Shown here: positions 44,246-55,523 of the stretch, one piece after another
How positions within the stretch are numbered: the first letter of the stretch is position 1
How the letters are laid out: every line of letters starts with the position of its first letter
Assembly (NCBI GenBank): GCA_017305635.1
Contig: JAFKKF010000007.1
Location: forward strand, 186,001-250,000
Length of the DNA: 64,000 nucleotides
DNA from: Hyphomicrobiales bacterium
GTDB taxonomy: Bacteria; Pseudomonadota; Alphaproteobacteria; Rhizobiales; Kaistiaceae
Direction of reading: 5' to 3'
The notes under the pieces: model-generated
Seen by the model: the letters and a program-made list of their open reading frames with translations, nothing else
What the model was told of the DNA's origin: nothing
Database searches by the model: none
Position numbers and translations under genes: made by a program

Positions 44246-44347
44246 GTCCCCGCCATTGATCGCCAGCGACAAGGTCCCGCCTCCTGCCTGTCCGGACGGG
44301 AGGATAGACGAAAATAAGACCGCCGGGCGGTTGTCGCCCTCTCTCCC

Positions 44348-46300
44348 ATGCTAAACTTGCATGATCGGCCATTCGGGCCGGAGCAGAGGCCGGGAACGAC
44401 CGTGAGCGACACGCCGCCTTCGAGACTGCCCCGGAAGCGCGCGCCGCTGATCCTGCTCGGCCTCGGATTCATCCTGCTTTCCGGGATCGTCGGGGCCGTG
44501 GCGGCCTTCACGTTCAGCGCGCAACGCACCGCCGAAGAGCAGACGGCGCTCTACCAGGCGAGCGTGCGCATCACGCTGCTCTTTTCCGCGCTGCAGGATG
44601 TCGAGGCGAGCCAGCGCGGCTACCTGCTGACCCACGACGAAGCCTATCTCGCGCCCTACCAGGACGGGGCCAAGGCGCTGCCGGAGCGGATGGCGATGGT
44701 CGCCGACGCGATCGCGGACCGGCCGGAGCTGAAGCCCGATTTCGCGCAGATCCAGTCCATCCTCCCGAAGAAGCTCGCCGAGATCGATCACACGATCGGC
44801 CTCGGCCGCGAAGGCAAGTGGGACGAGGCGACGGCGATCGTGCGCGCCGATAGCGGCCGCGAGATGATGGACCGGATCCGCGACGCGGTCGGCCGGATGC
44901 GCACCCGCCAGGCCGACGCGATCAGGGCCGCCTCACAGTCGGTCGCGGAGGCGGCGGCGCGCCTGCGCATCGGGGTCGGCGTGGTGGCGCTGTTCGTGCT
45001 CGTGCTCGGCACCTATGCGTTCCTGCTCAAGCGCCGGCAGCGGCTGCAGATCGAGGAGAGCGCCGATGTCATCGAGGCGCACAGCCACGCGCTCGAGGCG
45101 GCGAATGCCTCGCTGCGGGAGGAAATGGCATCGCGCCGCGCCGCCGAGGACCAGCTCCGCCAGATGCAGCGGATGGAGGCGGTCGGCCAGCTCGCCGGCG
45201 GAATCGCGCATGATTTCAACAATATGCTGGCGGTGGTGATCAGCGCCGTCGGCCTCGCCACGCGGCGGCTGGCGAAGGGCGACCTCGACATAGCCAAGTA
45301 TCTCGACGCCGCCGGCGATGCCGCCAACCGCGCGGCGGGCCTGACCAAGCGGCTGCTCGCCTTCTCGCGCCAGCAGCCGCTGGCGCCGGAACCGATCGAC
45401 GCCAACAAGATGGTCGCCGACATGTCGGAGCTGCTCCGGCGGACGCTCGGCGAGAACGTGCAGCTGGAGACGGTGCTCGCCGGCGGACTCTGGCGGATCA
45501 AGGCCGATGCCAGCCAGCTCGAGAATTCCGTGCTCAATCTCGCGGTGAATGCGCGCGACGCCATGCCGGACGGGGGCAGGATCACCATCGAGACGGCGAA
45601 TGCCTATCTCGATGACGTCTATGTCAGCCAGGACAGCGGGATCGCGCCCGGGCAATACGTGCTGATCGCGGTCACCGACACGGGCACCGGCATGACGCCG
45701 GAGGTGGCGGCCAAGGCCTTCGATCCGTTCTTCACCACCAAGCGGGTGGGGCAGGGTACCGGGCTCGGCCTCAGCCAGGTCTACGGGTTCGTCCGCCAGT
45801 CGGGCGGCCACATCAAGATCTACAGCGAGATCGGGCAGGGCACGACGCTGAAGCTCTACCTGCCGCGCCATTTCGGCACCGAGAACGTCAGCGTGCCGGC
45901 AGGCGACAGTGCCGCGAAGCTGCTCCCGGCGCGCGAGCGCGAGCTGGTGCTGGTGGTCGAGGACGAGGAGCGGGTCAGGGCGCTTGCCGTCGATGCGCTC
46001 CACGAAATCGGCTACACGACGCTCTCGGCCGATTGCGGCAAGACGGCACTGGAGTTGCTCGAGGCCCATCCGGAGGTCGTGCTTCTCTTCACCGACATCG
46101 TGATGCCGGACATGAACGGGCGGAAGCTCGCCGACCTGGCGCTCGAAATCCGGCCGAGCCTCAAGGTGCTCTACACGACCGGGTTCACGCGGAACGCGGT
46201 GGTGCATAACGGCATCCTCGACCCGGGCGTGCGGTTCATCGCCAAGCCCTTCACGCTGGAACTGCTTGCGCGCAAGGTCCGCGAGGCGATCGACGGGTAA
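44348..46300 (+). CDS. Hybrid sensor histidine kinase with CHASE3 and receiver domains
   Basis: A 650-residue inner-membrane sensor: helix at about 34-56, extracytoplasmic CHASE3 domain (60-200), second helix near 207-226, coiled coil, HisKA with His288 in [14 protein letters not shown], and HATPase with [11 protein letters not shown] and [16 protein letters not shown]-terminal receiver domain carries Asp583 in [13 protein letters not shown]. The H-box form HDFNN places it in the HWE-unlike, PAS-kinase hybrid group common in alphaproteobacteria. No response regulator is adjacent, so output probably passes through a phosphotransfer protein elsewhere. A GTG at 44402 is an alternative start. Confidence 0.92.
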   Translation: MLNLHDRPFGPEQRPGTTVSDTPPSRLPRKRAPLILLGLGFILLSGIVGAVAAFTFSAQRTAEEQTALYQASVRITLLFSALQDVEASQRGYLLTHDEAYLAPYQDGAKALPERMAMVADAIADRPELKPDFAQIQSILPKKLAEIDHTIGLGREGKWDEATAIVRADSGREMMDRIRDAVGRMRTRQADAIRAASQSVAEAAARLRIGVGVVALFVLVLGTYAFLLKRRQRLQIEESADVIEAHSHALEAANASLREEMASRRAAEDQLRQMQRMEAVGQLAGGIAHDFNNMLAVVISAVGLATRRLAKGDLDIAKYLDAAGDAANRAAGLTKRLLAFSRQQPLAPEPIDANKMVADMSELLRRTLGENVQLETVLAGGLWRIKADASQLENSVLNLAVNARDAMPDGGRITIETANAYLDDVYVSQDSGIAPGQYVLIAVTDTGTGMTPEVAAKAFDPFFTTKRVGQGTGLGLSQVYGFVRQSGGHIKIYSEIGQGTTLKLYLPRHFGTENVSVPAGDSAAKLLPARERELVLVVEDEERVRALAVDALHEIGYTTLSADCGKTALELLEAHPEVVLLFTDIVMPDMNGRKLADLALEIRPSLKVLYTTGFTRNAVVHNGILDPGVRFIAKPFTLELLARKVREAIDG

Positions 46301-46379
46301 CCTTCGGGAAGCGCGCCGGTTGCGGTCTTTTGCGTCGCGGTGATATAGGGCGACGGCAGAATCCCAAGGAAAATCCGCA

Positions 46380-46667
46380 ATGTCCGTCGACAAGGAGACC
46401 GTCAAGCGCGTGGCCCGGCTGGCGCGCATCGCGGTCACCGACGAGGAGGCGGCGAGCCTCCAGGGCGAACTCAACACGATCCTCGGCTTCGTCGAGCAAT
46501 TGAACGAGGTCGACGTGACCGGCATCGAGCCGATGATCGCCGTCATCGCCATGCAGCCGCGCATGCGCGAGGACGCGGTCAATGACGGGGGCAAGGCAGC
46601 CGACATCGTCGCCAACGCGCCCGTTCGCGAGGGCAATTTCTTCGTCGTGCCGAAGGTGGTCGAATGA
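46380..46667 (+). CDS. gatC: Glutamyl/aspartyl-tRNA amidotransferase subunit C
   Basis: A 95-residue GatC, the small subunit stabilising GatA-GatB, which converts Glu-tRNA-Gln or Asp-tRNA-Asn to the amide. [17 protein letters not shown] near 9-25 and [13 protein letters not shown] at the end are typical. AAGGA precedes the start. It overlaps gatA by 4 bases. Confidence 0.96.
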   Translation: MSVDKETVKRVARLARIAVTDEEAASLQGELNTILGFVEQLNEVDVTGIEPMIAVIAMQPRMREDAVNDGGKAADIVANAPVREGNFFVVPKVVE

Positions 46668-48144
46668 GCGGGATCACCGACCTGACGATCGCCGAGATCC
46701 GCGACGGGCTCGGCAGGAAGCAGTTCTCGGCGGTGGAACTCGCCAAGGGCTACCTCGCCAACATGGAGAAGGCGCGGGCGCTCAACGCCTACGTCGCCGA
46801 GACGCCGGAGAAGGCGCTCGCCATGGCGGCGGAATCGGACAAGCGCATCGCCGCCGGCACGGCGCGGGCGCTGGAAGGCGTGCCGCTCGGCATCAAGGAC
46901 CTGTTCTGCACCGAAGGCGTCCACAGCCAGGCGGCGAGCCACATCCTCGACGGGTTCAAGCCGGTCTACGAGTCGACCGTGACGGCGAACCTGTGGCGGG
47001 ACGGCGCCGTCATGCTCGGCAAGCTGAACATGGACGAGTTCGCCATGGGCTCGTCCAACGAGACGTCCTATTACGGGCCGGTCACCAATCCATGGCGCTC
47101 GCGGAACTCGAACGCGCCGCTGGTGCCGGGCGGCTCCTCGGGCGGATCGGCGGCGGCGGTTGCGGCGCGGCTTTGTGCCGGGGCGACAGCGACGGACACG
47201 GGCGGCTCCATCCGCCAGCCGGCGGCCTTTACCGGCACGGTCGGGATCAAGCCGACCTACGGGCGCTGCTCGCGCTGGGGCATCGTCGCCTTCGCCTCGT
47301 CGCTCGACCAGGCGGGGCCGATCGCGCGGGACGTGCGCGACGCGGCGATCCTCCTCAAGTCCATGGCGAGCGTCGATCCGAAGGACACCACGTCGGTCGA
47401 CGTGCCGGTGCCGGACTACGAGGCGGCGCTCGGGCAGGGGGTGAAGGGCCTCCGCATCGGCCTGCCGAAGGAATACCGGCTGGACGGGATGCCCGCCGAG
47501 ATCGAGAAGCTCTGGGAACAGGGCAAGGAATGGCTGAAGGACGCGGGCGCCGAGCTCGTCGACATCTCCCTGCCGCATACGAAATACGCCCTGCCGGCCT
47601 ACTACATCGTGGCGCCGGCGGAGGCCTCGTCCAACCTCGCGCGCTATGACGGCGTCCGCTACGGCCTCCGCGTGCCGGGCGACGATGTCATCGCCATGTA
47701 CGAGAACACGCGTGCGGCGGGGTTCGGGAAGGAAGTGCGCCGGCGCATCCTGATCGGGACCTACGTGCTCTCGGCCGGCTACTACGATGCCTACTACATC
47801 CGGGCGCAGAAGGTCCGCGCGCTGATCAAGCGCGACTTCGACCTCGCCTTCGAGGCCGGCATCGACGCCATCCTGACGCCGGCGACGCCGTCGGCCGCCT
47901 TCGGGCTCGCGGCCATGGCGACGGCCTCGCCGATCGAGATGTACCTCAACGACATCTTCACGGTGACGGTGAACATGGCCGGCCTGCCGGGCATCGCGGT
48001 GCCGGCGGGGCTGACCGGCGACGGCCTGCCGCTCGGATTGCAACTGATCGGCAGGCCCTTCGACGAGGCGATGCTCTTCCGCGCCGGCGAAGTGATCGAG
48101 CAGGCGGCCGGGCGCTTCCCGGTATCCGAGAAATGGTGGGCGTG

Positions 48145-48145
<1 letters not shown>
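46664..48145 (+). CDS. gatA: Glutamyl/aspartyl-tRNA amidotransferase subunit A
   Basis: A 493-residue amidase-signature glutaminase that releases ammonia for tRNA amidation. The Ser-cisSer-Lys triad is visible: Lys78 in GIKDLFC, the serine near 158-159 in [11 protein letters not shown], and Ser182 in [13 protein letters not shown]. Full length. Its stop overlaps the ATG of the next small gene by one base (TGATG), so the three are one transcript. Confidence 0.97.
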
Positions 48146-48468
<323 letters not shown>

Positions 48469-48490
48469 CGCCGAGCAGCGGTTCGGTGGG

Positions 48491-48748
48491 TCAGCGGTTG
48501 TCGAGCTGGGCCCGCACCACGTCGAGCCCGAGGCGGGTGATGCGGTAGGGGCCGTGGTTGGCGGAGGCAATGAGCCGGCGCTGCCGCAGCCGGCGGAAGA
48601 CCGGTAGCGTGCAGTCGGTGAGGCGATAGCCGTCGCGGGTCATGCAATCGACCTCGACGATGTCGCCGCGGTCGTCCTTGAAATGGCGGATGAGCCCGCC
48701 CTGAGCGAGTGCGTGGAGCACGCGCTGCTCGAACTTCGAGACGTTCAT
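48491..48748 (-). CDS. yjhX: YjhX family protein (UPF0386)
   Basis: An 85-residue protein closely resembling E. coli Yjh[18 protein letters not shown] at the start, ADCTL-like [17 protein letters not shown], and the ending [20 protein letters not shown]. YjhX was proposed as the toxin of a YjhX-YjhQ pair, but no GNAT-type YjhQ is seen here, and its constant place between gatA and gatB suggests another role. An 81-base palindromic element starts 22 bases upstream of its ATG. Confidence 0.88.
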   Translation of the reverse strand: MNVSKFEQRVLHALAQGGLIRHFKDDRGDIVEVDCMTRDGYRLTDCTLPVFRRLRQRRLIASANHGPYRITRLGLDVVRAQLDNR

Positions 48749-48769
48749 TGGATAGGGAAACCTGGAAAT

Positions 48770-48850
48770 CGTTAGCGATGGGCCGCGCGATGGCGGGCTG
48801 CGAAGCAGGCTTCGCAGGCTCTTTCCCTGCCCGGTGGGCAGGGGCTAACG
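48770..48850. repeat. 81-base nested palindromic element
   Basis: Ends are CGTTAGC (48770) and GCTAACG (48844-48850), inverted. Inside are two perfect hairpins: CTGCGAAG-CAGG-CTTCGCAG (48798-48817) and CCCTGCCC-GGT-GGGCAGGG (48825-48843). No ORF. It sits in the divergent region of yjhX and gatB. Confidence 0.65.
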
Positions 48851-49010
48851 GGTCTCCGGCAGGCGCGGCATAGGCCATTCCAAGTTGGGCGGCCCGGATA
48901 ACCCGGTCGCGGCCCCCAAGTCAACGGGGCTTGACCGGCGCGGCGCCGGGGCTGATACGAAGCCTATTGCGTTGCGAAAACCGCGACATGCCGAAGAGAT
49001 TGCTGCGTCC

Positions 49011-50492
49011 GTGAACGAAGCCGTCCGCACCAAGAAGCCCTCGAAGCTGATCCGTGGCGCCACCGGCGACTGGGAGGTAGTGATCGGCATGGAGGTCCAT
49101 GCCCAGGTCGCTTCCAATGCCAAGCTCTTCTCGGGGGCCTCGACCGAGTTCGGCGGCGCGCCGAACGACCATGTCAGCCTGGTCGACGCGGCGATGCCGG
49201 GAATGCTGCCGGTGATCAACCGGGAATGCGTGGCGCAGGCGGTGCGCACCGGGCTCGGGCTGAAGGCTGCGATCAACCTCAGAAGCGTCTTCGACCGCAA
49301 GAACTATTTCTATCCGGACCTGCCGCAGGGCTACCAGATCTCGCAGTACAAGCAGCCGGTAGTGGGCGAGGGCGCGGTCGAGGTGGACATGCCCGACGGC
49401 GAGACGATCACGGTCGGCATCGAGCGGCTGCATCTCGAGCAGGACGCCGGCAAGTCGATCCACGACCAGAGCCCGACCATGAGCCTCGTCGACCTCAACC
49501 GGTCGGGCGTGGCGCTGATGGAGATCGTGTCGAAGCCCGACATCCGCTCCTCGGAGGAGGCGCGGCTCTACCTGACGAAGCTCCGCACGATCCTGCGCTA
49601 TCTCGGCACCTGCGACGGCGACATGGAGAAGGGAAGCCTCAGGGCCGACGTCAACGTGTCGGTGCGCCGGCCGGGCGAGCCGCTCGGCACGCGCTGCGAG
49701 ATCAAGAACGTCAACTCGATCCGCTTCGTCGGCCAGGCGGTGGACTACGAGGCGCGGCGCCAGATCGAGATCATCGAGGAGGGCGGCACCATCGACCAGG
49801 AGACGCGGCTCCTCGACGCCAGCAAGGGCGAGACGCGGTCGATGCGCTCCAAGGAAGAGGCGCATGACTACCGCTACTTCCCCGATCCGGACCTGCTGCC
49901 GCTCGAATTCGAGCAGGGCTGGGTGGACGGACTGGCGGCGGAGCTGCCCGAGTTGCCCGACGCGAAGAAGACCCGGTTCATCGCTGGGCACGGGCTCTCG
50001 GCCTATGACGCGACGGTGCTCACCGCCGAGAAGGAGACGGCCGACTATTTCGAGGCGGTCGCCCGGGGGCGCGACGCCAAGCTCGCGGCCAACTGGGTGA
50101 TCAACGAGCTCGCCGGGCGGCTGAACCGCGAGGGCAAGTCGATTGTCGATACGCCGGTCAGCGCCGCCCAGCTCGGCGCCATCCTCGACCTGATCGGCGA
50201 GAACGTCATTTCCGGCAAGATCGCCAAGGATCTGTTCGAGATCGTCTTTGCCGAGGGCGGCGACCCGCGCGAGATCGTCGAGAAGCGCGGCATGAAGCAG
50301 GTGACCGATACCGGGGCCATCGAGAAGGTGGTCGCCGAGATCGTCGCCGCCAACCCGGACAAGGCGGAGCAGGCGAGGCTGAAACCGGCCATGATCGGCT
50401 GGTTCGTCGGCCAGGTGATGAAGGCCTCGGGCGGCAAGGCCAACCCGCAGGCGGTGAATGCCGCGCTGAAGGCGAAGCTCGGCATGGAATAG
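49011..50492 (+). CDS. gatB: Glutamyl/aspartyl-tRNA amidotransferase subunit B
   Basis: A 493-residue GatB carrying the kinase and transamidase core: [20 protein letters not shown] near 16-35, the [12 protein letters not shown] segment, [19 protein letters not shown] and the C-terminal tRNA-binding YqeY-like tail. The start is probably GTG at 49011, giving the family length; an extension upstream to 48885 is low-complexity and unsupported. No strong ribosome site was seen. Separated from gatCA by yjhX. Confidence 0.95.
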   Translation: MNEAVRTKKPSKLIRGATGDWEVVIGMEVHAQVASNAKLFSGASTEFGGAPNDHVSLVDAAMPGMLPVINRECVAQAVRTGLGLKAAINLRSVFDRKNYFYPDLPQGYQISQYKQPVVGEGAVEVDMPDGETITVGIERLHLEQDAGKSIHDQSPTMSLVDLNRSGVALMEIVSKPDIRSSEEARLYLTKLRTILRYLGTCDGDMEKGSLRADVNVSVRRPGEPLGTRCEIKNVNSIRFVGQAVDYEARRQIEIIEEGGTIDQETRLLDASKGETRSMRSKEEAHDYRYFPDPDLLPLEFEQGWVDGLAAELPELPDAKKTRFIAGHGLSAYDATVLTAEKETADYFEAVARGRDAKLAANWVINELAGRLNREGKSIVDTPVSAAQLGAILDLIGENVISGKIAKDLFEIVFAEGGDPREIVEKRGMKQVTDTGAIEKVVAEIVAANPDKAEQARLKPAMIGWFVGQVMKASGGKANPQAVNAALKAKLGME

Positions 50493-50639
50493 GCCAGAAA
50501 TGGCCCGCGAAGCCGCCCCTACGCCCTTGTGGCGGACGGGCTTTCTTGCCAGAATCCCGGACCTGTCCGCGCCACTCCCGGCGACGGCGTTCCAATAGCT
50601 TTTCCGACGAGATGACGGCCGCAAGGCCGGGAGGAATCG

Positions 50640-52949
50640 ATGAACGAGATGGCACCGCGCAAATACGGCATGGGGGCCAATGTCCGCCGCAAGGAGGACA
50701 AGGCGCTGATCACGGGCGCCGGGCGGTTCGTCGACGACTATACGCCCGCGGGGACGCTCAGGGCCCATGTGCTCCATTCGACCATGGCCCATGCCAGGGT
50801 GAAGGTCGGCGACGTGGCCACGGCGCGCGAGATGCCCGGCGTCCGCCTCGTGCTGACCGGCGCCGACGTGAAGGACTATGGCGGGCTCGCCTGCAAGATC
50901 CACATGAACAATCTCGACGGCTCGAAGATGCCGCATCCGTTCCACCCGATCCTGGTGCAGGACGTGACGCGGCATGTCGGCGAGCCGATCGCCTTCGTGG
51001 TCGCCGACACGCTCGAACAGGCCAAGGCCGCGGCCGAGACGATAGAGGTCGACTACGAGCCGCTGCCGGTGGTGGTGGACATGAAGAAGGCGCTCGAGAA
51101 GGGAGCGCCGGTCATCCATCCGGAGGCCGGCAGCAACCGGGCGTTCGAGACCGGCAAGGGCAACAAGGCGGACACGGATGCCGCCTTCGCCAAGGCGGCG
51201 AAGGTCTCGCGGGTCGAGATCGTCAACAACCGCCTCGTCTCCAACTACATGGAGACGCGCGGCATCGTCGCCGAATACGACGCGGCGACCGGGCGCTTCA
51301 CGCTGACCATGGGTACCCAGGGCGGCCACGGCATGCGCGACCGCATCGCCAAGGACGTGCTCCGCATCGACCCGAAGAACATCCGCGTCATCACGCCGGA
51401 CGTCGGCGGCGGGTTCGGCACCAAGGCGTTCCCGTACCACGAGTATCCGCTGGCCGCGATCGCGGCGCGCGAACTCGGCCGGCCGGTGAAGTGGGTGGGC
51501 GAGCGGAGCGAGCACTTCCTCGTCGACAGCCACGGCCGCGACAATATCGCGGTCGCCGAGATGGCGATGGACGCGAACGGCAAGTTCCTGGCCATGCGGG
51601 TCGAACTGCTCGCCAACATGGGCGCCTATCTCTCGCAGTACGGGCCGGACATCCCGATCGGCGGCCTGACCATGACGACGGGGCTCTACGACATCGCGCA
51701 CATGTGGGCGCATTGCATCGGCGTCTATACCAACACGGTGACGGTGGACGCCTATCGCGGCGCCGGCCGGCCGGAAGCGGCCTATCTCGTCGAGCGGCTG
51801 GTCGATCAGTGCGGCCGCGACACCGGGCTCGGGCCGATCGAGATCCGCAAGCGCAACTTCATCCAGACGGCGGCGCTGCCCTATCACACCCAGGGCGGGC
51901 GCATCTACGATTCGGGCGAGTTCGCCGGTCACCTCGACCGGGCGCTGGAAGCGGCCGACTGGAAGGGCTTCGAGGGTCGCGCCGCCGAGGCGAAGAAGCG
52001 GGGCGCGTTCCGCGGCTTCGGCGTCGCGAGCTATGTCGAGGCCTGCGCCTTCCCGGGCTCGGAACCGGCGACGGTGACGCTCCACAAGGATGGCACGGCG
52101 ACGCTGTTCATCGGCACGCAGACCAACGGGCAGGGCCACGCCACCGCCTATTCGCAGTTCATCGCCGGCCACCTCGGGCTCGAATACGAGCAGATCAAGG
52201 TGGTGCAGGGCGACACCGACCAGGTGGCGCAGGGCGAGGGTACGGGCGGCTCGCGCTCGATCCCGATCGGGGCGGTATCGACCGACCGCGCCGCCGCGCG
52301 GCTGGCGAGCCAGTTGAAGGACATGGCGTCGGAAAAGCTGGAAGCCTCGGCCGACGACCTCGAGATCGCCGGCGGCCGCGTGACGGTGGCGGGCACGGAC
52401 CGCGGCATCACGCTGGTGGAGCTGGCGACCCAGGCGAGCGATCCGAAGCTGCTCACCGCGGTCGGCGATTTCGAGCAGCCGGAGCCGACCTATCCGAACG
52501 GGACCCATGCGGTCGAGGTCGAGATCGATCCGGAGACCGGCGTCACCACGGTGGTCAACTACACGATCGTCGACGATTTCGGGGCGACGGTGAACCCGAC
52601 GCTGCTCGCCGGTCAGGTCCATGGCGGCGTCATCCAGGGCATCGGCCAGGCGCTCTACGAGCAGACGGTCTATGACGACGACGGCCAGCTGCTGACCGCC
52701 TCGTTCCTCGACTACACGATGCCGCGCGCCGATGGCGTGCCGAGCGTCAATTTCGAGACGCGGAACGTGCCGTGCAAGACCAACGCCTTCGGCATCAAGG
52801 GCGCGGGCGAAGCCGGGTCCATCGGCTCGTGCCCGAGCGTGATGAACGCCATCGTCGACGCCCTCAACCGCGGCGCCGGGGTGACCGCCATCGACATGCC
52901 GGCGACTCCGGAGAAGGTCTGGTCGCTGATCCAGTCGGCGCGGAAGTAG
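50640..52949 (+). CDS. Xanthine dehydrogenase/CO dehydrogenase family molybdopterin-binding subunit (CoxL-type)
   Basis: A 769-residue molybdenum hydroxylase large subunit. [15 protein letters not shown] near 257-271 and [13 protein letters not shown] near 371-383 bind the cofactor; AYRGAGR rather than AYRCSFR marks the form II type, which is not proven to oxidise CO. The catalytic Glu lies in [13 protein letters not shown] near 717-729. The small (2Fe-2S) and medium (FAD) subunits are not in the flanks, so partners must be encoded elsewhere. GGGAGGAATCG precedes the ATG. Substrate unknown, likely an aldehyde or N-heterocycle. Confidence 0.92.
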   Translation: MNEMAPRKYGMGANVRRKEDKALITGAGRFVDDYTPAGTLRAHVLHSTMAHARVKVGDVATAREMPGVRLVLTGADVKDYGGLACKIHMNNLDGSKMPHPFHPILVQDVTRHVGEPIAFVVADTLEQAKAAAETIEVDYEPLPVVVDMKKALEKGAPVIHPEAGSNRAFETGKGNKADTDAAFAKAAKVSRVEIVNNRLVSNYMETRGIVAEYDAATGRFTLTMGTQGGHGMRDRIAKDVLRIDPKNIRVITPDVGGGFGTKAFPYHEYPLAAIAARELGRPVKWVGERSEHFLVDSHGRDNIAVAEMAMDANGKFLAMRVELLANMGAYLSQYGPDIPIGGLTMTTGLYDIAHMWAHCIGVYTNTVTVDAYRGAGRPEAAYLVERLVDQCGRDTGLGPIEIRKRNFIQTAALPYHTQGGRIYDSGEFAGHLDRALEAADWKGFEGRAAEAKKRGAFRGFGVASYVEACAFPGSEPATVTLHKDGTATLFIGTQTNGQGHATAYSQFIAGHLGLEYEQIKVVQGDTDQVAQGEGTGGSRSIPIGAVSTDRAAARLASQLKDMASEKLEASADDLEIAGGRVTVAGTDRGITLVELATQASDPKLLTAVGDFEQPEPTYPNGTHAVEVEIDPETGVTTVVNYTIVDDFGATVNPTLLAGQVHGGVIQGIGQALYEQTVYDDDGQLLTASFLDYTMPRADGVPSVNFETRNVPCKTNAFGIKGAGEAGSIGSCPSVMNAIVDALNRGAGVTAIDMPATPEKVWSLIQSARK

Positions 52950-52964
52950 ATCCGCGCCGAAGCC

Positions 52965-53438
52965 CTACCGGTCCTGCCGGAAGTAGGGCCTGTCCTTGAT
53001 GTTGAGCAGGACGATCGGCAAGGCCATCAGCGCGGCGCCGATGGCGAGCGACGCGATGCCGCCGCCAACGCCGACCGAGCCGTTGGCGAGCGCCGTCCAG
53101 TACGCGGCGATACCGAGCGGCAGGAAGAGCACCACGGCGGTGGCCACGCCCGGCGAGTAGCGGCCCCCCGTCCGGATCACCGGCAGGATGTGGAAGAAGA
53201 CCGCGTTGATCAGCATCAGGCCGGGATAGGCGAGCGCAACGGCCGGCCAGGTGACCGAGAGGTTCGCGGCGACGATGCCGAGCACCACGACGATCGAATT
53301 GACGATGTAGAAATCGCTCCACTCGACCGGCAGCCCGATGACGGCGCGCGCCCAGTCGCGCCAGTTGAGCATGAACTCCTCGGCCACATGGATGGCGTAG
53401 AAGGCGGTGCCCAGCCAGATCAGGTCGGTCAGCGACAT
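52965..53438 (-). CDS. HXXEE domain membrane protein
   Basis: A 157-residue protein with about five hydrophobic helices and the motif HVAEE near 17-21, the family mark of HXXEE proteins. The His and Glu residues suggest metal binding in the membrane; the function is unknown. It is convergent with the CoxL-type gene (16 bases apart) and divergent from a DMT exporter. Confidence 0.8.
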   Translation of the reverse strand: MSLTDLIWLGTAFYAIHVAEEFMLNWRDWARAVIGLPVEWSDFYIVNSIVVVLGIVAANLSVTWPAVALAYPGLMLINAVFFHILPVIRTGGRYSPGVATAVVLFLPLGIAAYWTALANGSVGVGGGIASLAIGAALMALPIVLLNIKDRPYFRQDR

Positions 53439-53546
53439 GGTCGTTCCCCGCGGCCGCGGCGGGCGGCCGTCGCCCGAAGATAGCCGGACGAAGTTGGTCT
53501 GGCGACCGCCGGGCGGCGGCTTTTTCCCGTTGCGCGGCTCCCGCCC

Positions 53547-54542
53547 ATGTGGTGGTTTGGGCGCCGCCCCATGACTCCCATCGCTCCGGCGCATCAGCCG
53601 TTCGTCGGCATTGCGCTCAAGATCATCTCGACGTTCGCCTTCACCGGCATGGCGACGCTGATCAAGCTGGTCAGCGACCGCTACCCGGTCGGCGAGGTCG
53701 TGTTCTTCCGCTCGTTCTTCGCGCTCATTCCGGTCTGCGCCTGGGTCGGCTGGCGCAACTTCCCCGGCATCTTCGTGACCAGCCGCTTCGGCGGACACGT
53801 CATCCGCTCGATCGCCGGCGCGACCTCGATGTTCTGCGGCTTCACCGCGCTCTCCTACCTGCCGATCGCGGACGCGACGGCCATCGGCTACGCCTCGCCG
53901 CTGCTGACGGTCGCCTTCGCGGTCTGGCTGCTCCACGAGAAGGTGCACGTCTATCGCTGGTCGGCGGTCGGCATCGGGCTCTGCGGGGTGCTGGTGATCC
54001 TTTCCGACTATGTCGGCCCCGGCGCCGAGGAGACCAGCCATGCGAGCGCCCTCGGGGCGCTCTTCGCGGTCGCCGGGGCGGTGGCCGGCGCGCTCGCCGC
54101 CACCCAGACGCGGAGCCTGACGCGCGTCGAGCCGGCGGCGACCATCGTCGTCTATTTCTCGACGCTGACGGCGCTGGCCGGGCTCGCTTCGCTGCCGTTG
54201 GGGCTCCTCATACCGGACATCGCGCCCTGGGCGCTGCCCGACATCCTCGACGGCATCGCGCTGGTCGGCGCCGGCATCTGCGGCGGCATCGGGCAGGTGC
54301 TCCTGACGCAGAGCTACCGCTTCGGCGACGCCTCGCTGATCGCGCCCTTCGAATATACCTCGATGATCTGGGCGCTGATGGTCAGCCTCTTTATATTCGG
54401 GACCTGGCCGACCGGGATCGTGCTCGCGGGCGCGGCCATCGTCATCGCCGCCGGCCTGTTCGTGATCTACCGCGAGCACCGGCTCGGCATCGAGCGGACG
54501 CGCTCCAAGCGAGCGCAGACGCCGACCACGCCGCTCTCTTAA
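53547..54542 (+). CDS. EamA/DMT superfamily transporter
   Basis: A 331-residue protein with ten hydrophobic helices in two repeats (about 20-150 and 165-310), the EamA layout of small-metabolite exporters. FRSFFALIPVCAW near 52-64 and YLPIADATAIGYASPLLTVA are typical. ATG at 53571 is an alternative start. thiD follows after 10 bases, so the two may be co-transcribed. Substrate not known. Confidence 0.88.
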   Translation: MWWFGRRPMTPIAPAHQPFVGIALKIISTFAFTGMATLIKLVSDRYPVGEVVFFRSFFALIPVCAWVGWRNFPGIFVTSRFGGHVIRSIAGATSMFCGFTALSYLPIADATAIGYASPLLTVAFAVWLLHEKVHVYRWSAVGIGLCGVLVILSDYVGPGAEETSHASALGALFAVAGAVAGALAATQTRSLTRVEPAATIVVYFSTLTALAGLASLPLGLLIPDIAPWALPDILDGIALVGAGICGGIGQVLLTQSYRFGDASLIAPFEYTSMIWALMVSLFIFGTWPTGIVLAGAAIVIAAGLFVIYREHRLGIERTRSKRAQTPTTPLS

Positions 54543-54552
54543 GGGGTCCGCC

Positions 54553-55350
54553 ATGACCGCCATCGCCGTGACCATTGCCGGTTCCGATTCCTCGGGCGGC
54601 GCCGGCATCCAGGCCGACCTCAAGACCTTCTCGGCGCTCGGCGTCTATGGCGCCAGCGTCATCACGGCGCTGACCGCGCAGAACACGACCGGCGTCAAAG
54701 CGATCCACGACGTGCCGCCGGCCTTCGTGACGGCGCAGATGGATGCGGTCTTCTCCGACCTCGCGGTCGATGCGGTGAAGATCGGGATGCTCTCGCAGCC
54801 GACGGTGATCGAGGCGGTGGCGGCGGGACTCGCGCGCTGGAAGCAGACGCAGGTGGTGCTCGATCCGGTCATGGTGGCGGCGAGCGGCGACCCGCTCATC
54901 GCCAACGAATCCGTGGCCGTGCTGATCCGCGTGCTGATGCCGCGGGTGGCGCTGATCACGCCGAACCTGCCGGAAGCGGCGCGGCTTCTCGGCGAGGCGC
55001 CGGCGACGGATCGCGCGGCGATGGAGGGGCAGGCGCGGCGGCTGCGGGCGCTCGGCGCGCGGGCGGTGCTCCTCAAGGGCGGGCACGGCACGGGCGAGGA
55101 GAGCGCCGACTACCTGCTCACGGAAGCCGGGGGGAGCTGGTTCAGCGCCCCGCGCATCGCCACCGACAATTCCCACGGCACCGGCTGCACGCTGTCCTCG
55201 GCCATTGCGGCCGGACTGGCGAAAGGCACGTCGGTGGAGCAGGCCGTATCGGAGGCCAAGGCCTACATCACGGAGGCGATCCGCCATGCCGACGACCTAG
55301 ACATCGGCAAGGGAAGGGGACCTGTGCACCATTTTCACCGGTGGTGGTAG
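54553..55350 (+). CDS. thiD: Hydroxymethylpyrimidine/phosphomethylpyrimidine kinase
   Basis: A 265-residue ribokinase-family enzyme phosphorylating HMP and HMP-P in thiamine synthesis and salvage. Marks: TIAGSDSSGGAGIQADLKTF near 7-26, VLDPVMVAASG near 97-107, LITPNLPEA, LLKGGHG and the anion-hole/catalytic SHGTGCTLSSAIAAG near 205-219. No TPP riboswitch is seen before it; it follows the DMT exporter by 10 bases. Confidence 0.95.
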   Translation: MTAIAVTIAGSDSSGGAGIQADLKTFSALGVYGASVITALTAQNTTGVKAIHDVPPAFVTAQMDAVFSDLAVDAVKIGMLSQPTVIEAVAAGLARWKQTQVVLDPVMVAASGDPLIANESVAVLIRVLMPRVALITPNLPEAARLLGEAPATDRAAMEGQARRLRALGARAVLLKGGHGTGEESADYLLTEAGGSWFSAPRIATDNSHGTGCTLSSAIAAGLAKGTSVEQAVSEAKAYITEAIRHADDLDIGKGRGPVHHFHRWW

Positions 55351-55379
55351 AGAGCTTCGCTTGGCGAGAACAAGGAAGA

Positions 55380-55411
55380 CGTGGATGGCCGGCACAAGGC
55401 CGGCCATGACG
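55380..55411 (+). repeat. Dispersed palindromic repeat A, copy 5
   Basis: Identical in its core to copy 1 and sharing the preceding AAGGA(A)GACG, so copies 1 and 5 are the closest pair. It lies between thiD and the FAH-family terminator. Confidence 0.85.
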
Positions 55412-55465
55412 ACGAAGTGATGAAGAGGACGGGAGCCGGCGACAACTCGTCGGCAAACCACGTCC

Positions 55466-55498
55466 GTGAAAAGAAATGGCCGCCCGGGGGCGGCCATT
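55466..55498 (-). terminator. Rho-independent terminator of the SDR-FAH operon
   Basis: On the minus strand AATGGCCGCC-CCCG-GGCGGCCATT, a perfect 10-bp stem, is followed by TCTTTTC. It lies 26 bases after the FAH-family stop. Confidence 0.7.
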
Positions 55499-55523
55499 CG
55501 CAAGCGTCCGGTGAAGGACGAGA

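Noticed and set aside
54440-54552. TPP riboswitch before thiD
   Set aside because: Only 10 bases separate the exporter gene from thiD and no CTGAGA-type core was seen there.
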